Below, piece after piece: positions 51,303 to 59,002 of a stretch of 64,000 nt of DNA. The translations under genes and the position numbers were made by a program. How positions within the stretch are numbered: the first letter of the stretch is position 1; each line of letters begins with the position of its first letter. Under the pieces are notes generated by a model. The model did no database searches. It saw only the letters and a program-made list of their open reading frames with translations, and was not told the origin of the DNA. This stretch comes from Bacteroidota bacterium (GTDB taxonomy: Bacteria > Bacteroidota > Bacteroidia > B-17B0 > Aurantibacillaceae): positions 124,001-188,000 of the forward strand of contig JAJNDK010000003.1 in NCBI GenBank assembly GCA_021156365.1, read 5' to 3'.

Positions 51303-53438
51303 TTAATTTATTTGTATCCCTACTACGCACACATCATCGATCTGTTCCAGTTCGCCTTTCCAATCTGAAAATGTTTTATAGAGCAATTCCCGCTGCTGCA
51401 CAAGAGACAAGGTAGAATTATCTGTCAGTAACTGATAAAGCTGTTTGTACTTAAATTTTTTTCCTTTAGGTCCGCCGAACTGATCGGCATATCCGTCGGT
51501 GAACGTGTAAACAAGATCATCCTTTTGTAGAGAGAAGGAATGCGTAGAGAAAGGAACGGAATCCTTGTCATGCTTGCCTACAGGCATTTTATCCGCTTTC
51601 AGCTCTATGATCTCCTTGCCCCTGCAGATCCATACCGGGTTGTGCGCCGCGGCATATTCTATTGTGTTTGTTTTGAAATCATACACGACGATGTTGCAAT
51701 CCATCCCGTCTTTTCCTCCTTCCATACTGCCATCTTCCGACAGCGCTTCGATCACACGCATCCTTACCAGGTCCAGGATCTTGCCGGGATCTGTGAGCAA
51801 ACGCTCGTTGATGGCTTCGTTCAGGAAGGAAATATTCAATAAGCTCATGAATGCCCCCGGAACTCCATGCCCTGTGCAATCGGCTGTTACAAAGGTAAAG
51901 CGGCCGTCGCTTAATTTCGATGCCCAGTAAAAATCACCACTTACGATCGCTTTAGGGTTGAAGAAAATAAAATAGCTGCCAAGATTTTGTTTCAGCAGGG
52001 TGTCAGTGGCAAGCAGCGCTCGTTGTATCCGGTTTGCGTAATTGATGCTGTCGATGATCTCTTTTTGTTTTTCTTCCAGCAGGGCTTTTTGCTTTTGTGT
52101 TTCCTTTTGCTGGTTATCAATGATGATGTTTTGTTTTTTTATGAGCCGGAAACGCGTAAAAATGAAATAAGAAAACACAAGTAGAATGAACAGACCGATC
52201 ACAAGGGCATAACGAACCGTTTTTTCCATACGAAGTCTGGAAGTGGCCGCATCCACTTTGGCCTCGCTGATCTTTTTTTGTTCGTGGAAACGGATGCTGT
52301 CGGCTGCAGCCTTTTTATCGTATTCAAATTGAAGGTTCAGCTTTATAAGATCTTTGCTGACATTCATTTTTCGGAGCGAATCTTCCGTCGCGTATTTGAT
52401 AACGGTTGCTTTCATCGCATTTTCGTAATCGCCCGTAGATCCATATGCTTCCATCAGGATCTCGTAACAGTAGGCTTTGTTGCCAAGGTCTTCCGGTAGC
52501 AGCCGGAGCGACTGCAGAGCCTGGCTGATCCCCGTTTTATACTGGCCTTTTTTAATGGAGCAAAAAGCAAGATTGGCCAGGGCATTGGCAGCTTCTCCTT
52601 TCAGGTTGATGTCGGTTGCGATCTTCAGACTTTTATTGAGGTATACAATGGCCGAATCATATTGTTTAAGCTCCGTAAAATACGATCCGTAATTGACATA
52701 AGCCTCCGAAAGATTATAAAGATTCCCGCCTTCGATATTGGTAAGAATTCCTTTCCTGTAGTACCAGGCAGCGCTGTCGTATTCTTTTTTCACTTTGAAG
52801 ATGATGCCCATTCCGTTGTAGCCCACTCCCAATGCATTGTTGTTTCCCGAAGCCCGTGCATTGTGTATACATTTACGCATCGCTTCCAGCGCTTTTCCGG
52901 ACTCACCCATGTCTTTATAAATAAGACCGATATTGTAATAATTATTCGAAACCGAATAGGTGTCACCTGCCTTCTCCAGGAACCGGATGCATTGAAGGTT
53001 ATAATCCAGCGCTTTCGTTTGATCTCCAAGGTCCTGGTATACAACCCCAATATTACCCAATGCAATGCCGATATCCTTTGTTCGATCCAGTTGCCGGGCG
53101 AGCGTGAGACTTTTCTGGTGGTAAAATAAAGCCTGCTTAAAATCCGTAATATTGGTATAGCAGATCGCCAGTCGCCGGTATGTAACCGTAAGTTTCGACA
53201 GCAATTTGTTCTTTTCGCCGATCCGGACCGCAATGTGGCCGTATTTAATACCGGAGTCAGGAACCGAGTTGGAATACAGCGGCCAGATCAGCGCATTGAG
53301 TGCATCCAGCTTTGTGCTATCGGGAGCATTGCTGAAGTATATGTGCCGTAGCGAGTCGATCTTTTTTTGTTGAGAAGAAGCGAGGAGAGGCAGGAAGACC
53401 AATAGAAGAGAAAAAAAATGTGGTTTGAAAATACGCAT
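51303..53438 (-). CDS. Membrane TPR-SpoIIE family PP2C phosphatase
   Basis: A 711-residue sensor phosphatase. It has a signal peptide (SLLLVFLPLLASSQ, about 8-23), periplasmic TPR units at about 60-380 ('ALGNIGVVYQDLGDQTKALDYNLQCIRFLE', 'NYYNIGLIYKDMGESGKALEAM'; given in part), one TM at about 413-433 (ALVIGLFILLVFSYFIF), a coiled coil, and a C-terminal SpoIIE domain ('SGDFYWASKLSDG', 'ADCTGHGVPGAFMS', 'KDGMDCNIV', 'TDGYADQFGG', 'DDVCVVGIQ') with catalytic Asp residues present. ATG 53436-53438 is 8 bp from a -7 element. It is the third phosphatase of this type in the window. Its stop codon touches the 21-bp repeat frame. Confidence 0.93.
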   Translation of the reverse strand: MRIFKPHFFSLLLVFLPLLASSQQKKIDSLRHIYFSNAPDSTKLDALNALIWPLYSNSVPDSGIKYGHIAVRIGEKNKLLSKLTVTYRRLAICYTNITDFKQALFYHQKSLTLARQLDRTKDIGIALGNIGVVYQDLGDQTKALDYNLQCIRFLEKAGDTYSVSNNYYNIGLIYKDMGESGKALEAMRKCIHNARASGNNNALGVGYNGMGIIFKVKKEYDSAAWYYRKGILTNIEGGNLYNLSEAYVNYGSYFTELKQYDSAIVYLNKSLKIATDINLKGEAANALANLAFCSIKKGQYKTGISQALQSLRLLPEDLGNKAYCYEILMEAYGSTGDYENAMKATVIKYATEDSLRKMNVSKDLIKLNLQFEYDKKAAADSIRFHEQKKISEAKVDAATSRLRMEKTVRYALVIGLFILLVFSYFIFTRFRLIKKQNIIIDNQQKETQKQKALLEEKQKEIIDSINYANRIQRALLATDTLLKQNLGSYFIFFNPKAIVSGDFYWASKLSDGRFTFVTADCTGHGVPGAFMSLLNISFLNEAINERLLTDPGKILDLVRMRVIEALSEDGSMEGGKDGMDCNIVVYDFKTNTIEYAAAHNPVWICRGKEIIELKADKMPVGKHDKDSVPFSTHSFSLQKDDLVYTFTDGYADQFGGPKGKKFKYKQLYQLLTDNSTLSLVQQRELLYKTFSDWKGELEQIDDVCVVGIQIN

Positions 53439-53446
53439 GCCTCCTG

Positions 53447-53454
53447 CAAATATA
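53447..53454 (-). promoter_or_regulatory. -7 promoter element next to the TPR-SpoIIE start
   Basis: The minus strand reads TATATTTG, 8 bp before the ATG at 53438. An AGGAGG lies within those 8 bp but directly against the ATG, too close to act as a Shine-Dalgarno sequence. Confidence 0.5.
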
Positions 53455-53589
53455 GCTTTTTAGCGAACACAGTCAGCATTCATTTAGTTTAAGTGATTAA
53501 GTATAGAACGAAGACACACGGACCCTGTAGTAAAATGAAAGATCTATCCGAGCATATAATCGTAAGGAAAAAAATAAATAGACTGAGCC

Positions 53590-54888
53590 TCAATCCATCT
53601 TCACCACTTTACCTGCCTGGATCTTTTTACCATGTTCTGTTATTTCGTAAAACAATATTCCTGCGCGGAAGTCACTGATGTCAACGCTATTGTTCTCAGT
53701 GATAGGATAGGATCCAAGTTTCCTTCCCAGCGCATCGGTAAAGGAAACAATAAGGTCTGATCGGCCATTTGTTTTAAAATTTAGATTGTTTGTTGCGGGA
53801 TTCGGAAAAAGGGCGATGGCATCTTCCGGCTTTGTTGTATTCGTTAAGCCGATCGGATTGCAGCCTGCCGGAGAAGTGATAAGCGTGGAGCGGGTAGTAG
53901 TCAGGAAGCCCAGTATACGTGCTTTCTGTCCTTCGGTGAACATCGTCATGCAGGCATCATACGAATAATCCATATAGTTTTCGATCATATCCGGAGGATC
54001 TACTCCTGCATTGGTCCAATAAGGTGATTCGTTGCTGCAGGAATTTTTCACCAGGCATGTTTGCTGCGATGCGGTATCTGCATTCGGGGTATCGTCTACA
54101 TAATCGGTGGAGTCACAAAGAGTTGAGGATCCCTGCCCGTCGCCCCATATATGGCGCATTCCCAGCCAGTGTCCTACCTCGTGCACCGCTGTCTTGCCCA
54201 GGTTGCTGGAAGTGCCGTTGCTTTGCAGACCGACAAAATTATACTGGAGCACAACTCCGTCCAGCAATGGATTGGAGCCTGGAAAAGTAGCATAGCCCAA
54301 CACAAAAGGGATCCCAAAAAGACTCATGTCGCAGACCCAAATGTTCAGGTACTGATCGTTGGGCCATGGATCCTGCCCATTGGTAGCAGAGGATTTTACC
54401 TTATCCATGTTGAACAATATATCGAAGGACGCATTGGAAGGAGCCGATTTACGTGTGATACCTTGTGTCGGGTTTCCGCTGGGATCAAGCTGTGCAAGGC
54501 AGAATTCGATCTGCACATCGGCGGCAATGCTGTCAAAGATCGGGCGTGTCTGGCCGAAGTTGGCATTGGTTCTGCGGTAACATTCGTTCAGTATTTCGAT
54601 CTGCCGGAAGATGTTGGAGTCTGCAATGTTTTGTGTGGCATTTTTATACACCACATGAAACACCACTGGTATAGTAGCCACCAGCCCGCCACCATTGGTT
54701 TTGAGGGTATGCCTGTTTGCAGCAATCCATTCCTGAACGGCTGATTCATACTCTTTTTTTGTTTGCTGATACTTTTTGTCCATGGCCATGTAGTGTGCAT
54801 TGGCTTCGTCCGTATAGCACTTATGCTTTTGTGCAAAACACGCTGCACTGAGTACACAAAGTAAAAGACTGAGTATGGATTTTTTCAT
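53590..54888 (-). CDS. M43 family zinc metalloprotease (cytophagalysin type) with T9SS type A tail
   Basis: A 432-residue secreted protease. It has a signal peptide (MKKSILSLLLCVLSAACFAQ), a propeptide to about 70, and a catalytic domain with 'VVFHVVYKN', the extended zinc motif H236-E237-x2-H240-x2-G-x2-H246 (HEVGHWLGMRHIWGD) and the Met-turn ENYMDYSYDACMTMFTEGQ (M306), both diagnostic of pappalysin/cytophagalysin. The C-terminus is a T9SS type A domain ('ALFPNPATNNLNF', 'ISDFRAGILFYEI'). It is monocistronic and divergent from the GldN-like gene. It probably degrades extracellular protein. Confidence 0.95.
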   Translation of the reverse strand: MKKSILSLLLCVLSAACFAQKHKCYTDEANAHYMAMDKKYQQTKKEYESAVQEWIAANRHTLKTNGGGLVATIPVVFHVVYKNATQNIADSNIFRQIEILNECYRRTNANFGQTRPIFDSIAADVQIEFCLAQLDPSGNPTQGITRKSAPSNASFDILFNMDKVKSSATNGQDPWPNDQYLNIWVCDMSLFGIPFVLGYATFPGSNPLLDGVVLQYNFVGLQSNGTSSNLGKTAVHEVGHWLGMRHIWGDGQGSSTLCDSTDYVDDTPNADTASQQTCLVKNSCSNESPYWTNAGVDPPDMIENYMDYSYDACMTMFTEGQKARILGFLTTTRSTLITSPAGCNPIGLTNTTKPEDAIALFPNPATNNLNFKTNGRSDLIVSFTDALGRKLGSYPITENNSVDISDFRAGILFYEITEHGKKIQAGKVVKMD

Positions 54889-54967
54889 GTGATTAAATTT
54901 CGCCCAAAGTATCGTTTTCGGACACCAAAAAAAAGCTGCATTTTTTCGAAAAATCAGATATTAAAGC

Positions 54968-54975
54968 TATATTTG
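54968..54975 (+). promoter_or_regulatory. -7 promoter element 6 bp before a GTG start
   Basis: TATATTTG followed by ATAGCA and GTG 54982. It supports the GTG start and implies a leaderless mRNA. Confidence 0.45.
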
Positions 54976-54981
54976 ATAGCA

Positions 54982-55845
54982 GTGAAAACACTACTTCTCA
55001 CATCCCTGCTGGGCACGTCCCTGTTCATGCATGCTCAATTGATCTGCCCGTATACGGATGTATTCGGGAAGATAGCTTATGGGAAGATGCAGGAGGATAA
55101 ATTCTACCGGAAGAACTATGTAAAACCTGTACCTCACGACAGCCTTCCCGAACAGGAAATTGTAGTGGCAAAGCAGCTGATCAAATCCATCGACCTGACG
55201 GATAAAACAAACAAAGCGCTTTTCAGTAATTATGATCCGAAGAACGGAATGGTGCCTTTTTTTGAGGTGCTCAAATTCGGGGTGGTAAAGAACAAGATCC
55301 GGACCTTTAAGGATAATAAATTCCAGCAACCGAAAATAGTGTACTATACCTGCGATCAGTTCATTAAACGTATTGTGGTTGCCGACTCGATAGACGAGGT
55401 AAGTATAGATGCAGACGGAGTGGAAACAAACCGCAGGATATTCAGAGCGGATACCATCAAGTATTCCGCTATAAAATCACTCAGCATAGATGAGGTGTGG
55501 TATTTCAATAAAAAATATGCACGGCTCGAAAAGCGGATCATTGGTATCGGGCCGGTGTGGCATAATCCCAAAACGAATAAAGACGAAAATCTGTTCTGGA
55601 TCTATTATGAAGAAGCGCGCGACCTCTTCGCCTCCTTTGCCAATAACTGCAATGCCACGGGCAATATGTGGAAGACCTATGACCAGATCTTCATGCTCCG
55701 TTTTTTCAATTGTTATATTCTGAAAGAGTACAACCTGTATGACCGGAACAAGCTGGACAATGGAAAAGCGCTCGATGACCTGCTGGAAAGTGAGCGCGCA
55801 AAAGAAAAAATAGTGAACGGCGAAGACGGTATGTGGACGCATTGA
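54982..55845 (+). CDS. GldN/PorN-like protein (type IX secretion/gliding family)
   Basis: A 287-residue exported protein. The frame is open from 54889, but GTG 54982 begins a proper signal peptide (VKTLLLTSLLGTSLFMHAQ) just after a -7 element, so I start there. The C-terminal half follows GldN: 'SIDEVWYFNKKYARLEKRIIGIGP', 'ENLFWIYYEEARDLFASF' and 'TYDQIFMLRFFNCYILKEYNLYDRNKL' (given in part). GldN/PorN forms the periplasmic ring with GldK in the T9SS. The usual gldKLMN neighbours are absent here, so this is an orphan paralogue. Confidence 0.83.
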   Translation: MKTLLLTSLLGTSLFMHAQLICPYTDVFGKIAYGKMQEDKFYRKNYVKPVPHDSLPEQEIVVAKQLIKSIDLTDKTNKALFSNYDPKNGMVPFFEVLKFGVVKNKIRTFKDNKFQQPKIVYYTCDQFIKRIVVADSIDEVSIDADGVETNRRIFRADTIKYSAIKSLSIDEVWYFNKKYARLEKRIIGIGPVWHNPKTNKDENLFWIYYEEARDLFASFANNCNATGNMWKTYDQIFMLRFFNCYILKEYNLYDRNKLDNGKALDDLLESERAKEKIVNGEDGMWTH

Positions 55846-55853
55846 TATTGAGC

Positions 55854-55890
55854 CTCGATATTAAGCCTCTTTTTTAAGGCATTGATCGAG
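55854..55890 (+). terminator. Two-tier hairpin after the GldN-like gene
   Basis: CTCGAT pairs with ATCGAG (outer stem) and GCCT with AGGC (inner stem), with the T-run in the inner loop. It begins 9 bp after the stop; efficiency as a terminator is uncertain. Confidence 0.35.
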
Positions 55891-56014
55891 CAGGGGAAAG
55901 GTCTTGTATAAATTAGGGTCAAACGGGCACTAAAAGGCTTTTAACATACGTTAATAACTCAGGAAATCAGATAAAAGGATAGATTGTATATTTACCCCAT
56001 CAAATTTTTCAACC

Positions 56015-56803
56015 ATGATTATGACATACGAAAACGTGCTGACAGAAATAGAGAACGGAATCTTAACTATTACTGTTAACCGCCCTGATAAATTAAATTC
56101 GCTCAACAATAAAACGATCGAAGAACTGCACGAAGCATTGCTGGAAGCGGAGAATGAAAAAGACATCAAAGCCATTATTATAACCGGAGCAGGTACCAAA
56201 GCATTTGTTGCCGGAGCCGACATCGCGGAATTTGCTGATTTCAACGTTACACAGGGAAGGCAATTAAGCGCTACCGGTCATTTCAAAATTTTCAATTTCA
56301 TTGAGAATTATTCCAAACCGGTGATCGCGGCCATCAATGGCTTTGCTTTGGGTGGCGGACTGGAGCTGGCAATGGCCTGTCATATCCGTGTGGCAAGCGA
56401 TAATGCAAAAATGGGCTTACCGGAAGTTTCCCTGGGAGTTATTCCCGGATACGGCGGAACTCAGCGTTTGGCGCAACTTGTAGGAAAAGGAAAAGCATTC
56501 GAAATGATCGTTACAGCCGATATGATCAATGCGGAAGAGGCATTTCGTTTGGGACTTGCCAATTACGTGACCAAACAGGAAGATCTGTTATCAAAATGTA
56601 AAGAAATCGGTTCTAAAATTGCCCTTCGTTCGAGCGTAGCTATAAAAACAGCGATCAAAGTGATCAATGCAGGATACAATAAGCAGGAGAATGGATACGA
56701 GGTAGAGATCGAAGAGTTCGGGAAAATGTTCGGTACACAGGACTTTAAGGAAGGGGTAAATGCATTCCTTGAAAAAAGAAAAGCCAACTTTCCCGGAAAC
56801 TAA
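56015..56803 (+). CDS. Enoyl-CoA hydratase/isomerase family protein
   Basis: Crotonase-fold enzyme of 262 residues, expected to hydrate enoyl-CoA in fatty-acid or amino-acid breakdown. Oxyanion-hole segments are 'AFVAGADIAEFA' and 'AAINGFALGGGLELAMACHIRVAS' (given in part). The two hydratase Glu residues are in GGGLELAMACH and MGLPEVSLGVIPGYGGTQRL. The C-terminal trimerisation helices end 'GVNAFLEKRKANFPGN', typical of short-chain (FadB1/Crt-like) hydratases. ATG 56015 is used; a second ATG two codons later is possible. It stands alone, with a terminator at 56809. Confidence 0.93.
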   Translation: MIMTYENVLTEIENGILTITVNRPDKLNSLNNKTIEELHEALLEAENEKDIKAIIITGAGTKAFVAGADIAEFADFNVTQGRQLSATGHFKIFNFIENYSKPVIAAINGFALGGGLELAMACHIRVASDNAKMGLPEVSLGVIPGYGGTQRLAQLVGKGKAFEMIVTADMINAEEAFRLGLANYVTKQEDLLSKCKEIGSKIALRSSVAIKTAIKVINAGYNKQENGYEVEIEEFGKMFGTQDFKEGVNAFLEKRKANFPGN

Positions 56804-56808
56804 TACGA

Positions 56809-56847
56809 AAGGCCATCTGTTCCGGTACTCCGGATGAGGCTTTTTTT
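56809..56847 (+). terminator. Terminator after the crotonase gene
   Basis: An imperfect stem with CCGG-tact-CCGG core and outer AGGC/GAGGCT pairing is followed by seven T residues. Confidence 0.6.
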
Positions 56848-56863
56848 ATTTGAAAAAAGGGTA

Positions 56864-56871
56864 TATATTTG
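56864..56871 (+). promoter_or_regulatory. Candidate -7 element of the Ser/Thr-rich lipoprotein gene
   Basis: TATATTTG lies 23 bp before the ATG at 56895 and rules out the upstream in-frame start at 56850. Confidence 0.45.
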
Positions 56872-56894
56872 ACTACCTAAAAATTAAACCTGAA

Positions 56895-57566
56895 ATGAAA
56901 AAGAAATTATTTGTATTGAGTGCTTTTGTAGCATTTTTGTCACTTGTCTTCATCGCTTGTAAAAAAGAAGAAGACGGTTTACAGGTAGGTTATTCTACCG
57001 AAAATGGTACCGGCAACAATCCTGATAATACCACTGCAGGTTCTACTTCGTCTTCCACGTTTGGCTCAACTACATCTACTTCTTTGGGCAGTACTTCCAG
57101 TACCAGCTCCACATCTTCCACCAGCGGATCCACAACATCCTCTACCAGTGGAAGCACAACTTCAACGACTTCAACAACAAGCGGAACTACCACCGGCAGT
57201 ACACCCGGAACCGGCAATTTCAGCCTTAGCGGTACTCCATACACCTGCACATCTGTTACAGGTGGAATAAATGGTGGTCTTTGGAAAGCGATCGGACGTA
57301 CTGCAGCAGGAGACAGCTGTGCTGTTTCTTTTAGTGCAATTCCGGCAGCAGGCTCATACACTGCTACTTTCGGCACTCCTTCTTCTACCCAGTGTGTAGT
57401 ATACGTTAAAGTTGCAGGTCCCCCCGCCAATTCATATAATGTGGTTAGCGGAGGCGGAAGCATTGTGGTAACGAACATGGGAGGAAGCTCACGCAAAGTA
57501 GTTGTGACCAACTCTCCATTAATTGGCTCCAGCTTATTACTGAACGCAACTTTAACAACGCCGTAA
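56895..57566 (+). CDS. Lipoprotein with long Ser/Thr/Gly linker
   Basis: A 223-residue lipoprotein from ATG 56895 (signal MKKKLFVLSAFVAFLSLVF, then IAC; lipidated Cys22). Residues about 35-110 are almost only Ser, Thr and Gly (units like GSTTSSTSGS), a flexible stalk and possible O-glycosylation target. The C-terminal 110 residues are beta-rich with three Cys ('GTPYTCTSVTGG', 'AGDSCAVSFSAIPAAGSY', 'STQCVVYVKVAG'), suggesting a small immunoglobulin-like domain. The family is not recognised. Flanked by its own promoter and terminator, it is probably an abundant surface protein. Confidence 0.8.
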   Translation: MKKKLFVLSAFVAFLSLVFIACKKEEDGLQVGYSTENGTGNNPDNTTAGSTSSSTFGSTTSTSLGSTSSTSSTSSTSGSTTSSTSGSTTSTTSTTSGTTTGSTPGTGNFSLSGTPYTCTSVTGGINGGLWKAIGRTAAGDSCAVSFSAIPAAGSYTATFGTPSSTQCVVYVKVAGPPANSYNVVSGGGSIVVTNMGGSSRKVVVTNSPLIGSSLLLNATLTTP

Positions 57567-57590
57567 TACTTTAAACATATTTTTTAAAGG

Positions 57591-57625
57591 TAAGGGTTAC
57601 AGAAATGTTCACCCTTATTTTTTTT
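57591..57625 (+). terminator. Rho-independent terminator after the Ser/Thr-rich lipoprotein gene
   Basis: TAAGGGT pairs with ACCCTTA around a 13-base loop, followed by eight T residues. Confidence 0.75.
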
Positions 57626-57645
57626 GATAATGCGATAGTTCAGAT

Positions 57646-58806
57646 TCAGGCGAGCACCTTTTTTACCCGGAAGTCTTTTTCATCGAACAGTACCAGTCCG
57701 GGTTTTTTTCCTTTTTCAAGGCTTCCGAATTGATCTTCTATCTGTAGGAATTGTGCACCATTCCAGGTGGCCCAGGTAAGTAATTGTTCCGTGGTCAGCG
57801 AAGGGAAATTGGCTTGCAATACCTGTAATTCACCTGCAACGGATAATGCATGATTGCTGGCAAGACTGTCGGTGCCGATCGTGATCCTGCAATTTTTTTT
57901 CAGCATGGCTGTTACATCCGGCAGTTTGTTTTCGATATACAGATTTGCATTCGGACACAGGCACCACCAGATAGTTGGTTTTGCATTGCCGGCATAAGCA
58001 AGATCTTCTGTGGAGCTGAACGTATTATGTACAAGCAATACGGAATGACTTTCTTCGAGTGATGGCAGATAGCTCTTTAGTGATGATTTGCCTGTTGCTT
58101 CAAAATAATCGATCGATATATTCAGGTGTTTGTAGAGCTCAAGGTATTCTCCCGATTTGTTTTCAAACAGCGAGTTTTCCTCCCGGCTTTCCTGGTTATG
58201 TATACTCAAGGGTAAACGGTATTTTTTTGACCAGGCAGCTGTTTTTTGCATGACCTCGCCGGAAGTGCTGTAAGGTGCATGTGGTACAATGGAAGCGGGC
58301 AGGCGGAAAGCGGCAGCTTCCTCTAACAGTCCGGCACCTGCCTGAAGTATTTTATCTGCATTGGCCGGGTTGAGTCCGATCAGCTCAATGAATGTATGAT
58401 AATGGATAGCGCTTTTTGCCTTTACCCCGAAACTATACGATACATTGCTGATATCGCCCACCGCCACAATACCATTCGCCTGCATTTCTTTATCGGCCTT
58501 TTCCATGGCCTCCTGCATGTGTTCTATGGAATATTTCCCTCTTTCTCCCATCACTTCTTTGGCGAAGTGTATCAGGCCTCTTTTCTGCGATAGTTTGCCC
58601 AATAAATGAGAAAGCTCCAGGTGACAGTGCGTATTGATAAATCCGGGGCAAATACTTCCGGAATATTTTTCAATGGCTGTTTCTTCGATTCCTTCGGTTG
58701 TGAGAAGAATATCGAGAATAGTCCCTTTCCCGTCTGTCACTACAAGCCCGTTTTTTACGGGAGATGTATGTACGGGATAAATGATATCCGCCTGTATAAA
58801 GCGCAT
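57646..58806 (-). CDS. Amidohydrolase family protein (aminodeoxyfutalosine deaminase-like)
   Basis: A 386-residue metal-dependent hydrolase of the cytosine-deaminase/TrzN class. Metal ligands are H60xH62 (GFINTHCHLELSHL), His in PHAPYS, His in SIHNQESREE and Asp in TIGTDSLASNH. The beta-sandwich flanks are short. The opening 'GFINTHCHLELSHL' and 'EENSLF' region resemble aminodeoxyfutalosine deaminases of the futalosine menaquinone pathway as I remember them, but other deaminases share these features. It is monocistronic and convergent with the lipoprotein gene. Confidence 0.83.
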   Translation of the reverse strand: MRFIQADIIYPVHTSPVKNGLVVTDGKGTILDILLTTEGIEETAIEKYSGSICPGFINTHCHLELSHLLGKLSQKRGLIHFAKEVMGERGKYSIEHMQEAMEKADKEMQANGIVAVGDISNVSYSFGVKAKSAIHYHTFIELIGLNPANADKILQAGAGLLEEAAAFRLPASIVPHAPYSTSGEVMQKTAAWSKKYRLPLSIHNQESREENSLFENKSGEYLELYKHLNISIDYFEATGKSSLKSYLPSLEESHSVLLVHNTFSSTEDLAYAGNAKPTIWWCLCPNANLYIENKLPDVTAMLKKNCRITIGTDSLASNHALSVAGELQVLQANFPSLTTEQLLTWATWNGAQFLQIEDQFGSLEKGKKPGLVLFDEKDFRVKKVLA

Positions 58807-58838
58807 GTACGGTAAAGGTTAGTGTTTCAAAACTATAT

Positions 58839-58846
58839 CAAATGTA
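58839..58846 (-). promoter_or_regulatory. Candidate -7 element of the amidohydrolase gene
   Basis: The minus strand reads TACATTTG, 32 bp before the ATG at 58806. A second match, TAGTTTTG, lies at 58828-58835, nearer the gene. Confidence 0.35.
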
Positions 58847-59002
58847 CTAAAAAGCAGGCTATTTACCTGCGCATTCATCGAAAAGACGGGCAATTATTTG
58901 GATTCGGCGTGGCTCTGATAAGTAGAATTTGTTAATAAACCATGCCTTTTTTTACCTTAAAAAACCGTATTTTCGCCCTTCATTTTATTAGCAAACAAGC
59001 GC

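Noticed and set aside
50833-51330. Minus-strand open frames of 165 and 118 codons over the 21-bp repeat and carboxylase 3' end
   Set aside because: A repeat whose length is a multiple of three keeps several frames open by itself; these frames run antisense into the carboxylase gene and have repetitive Thr/Asn or Ala/Pro products with no signal or domain.
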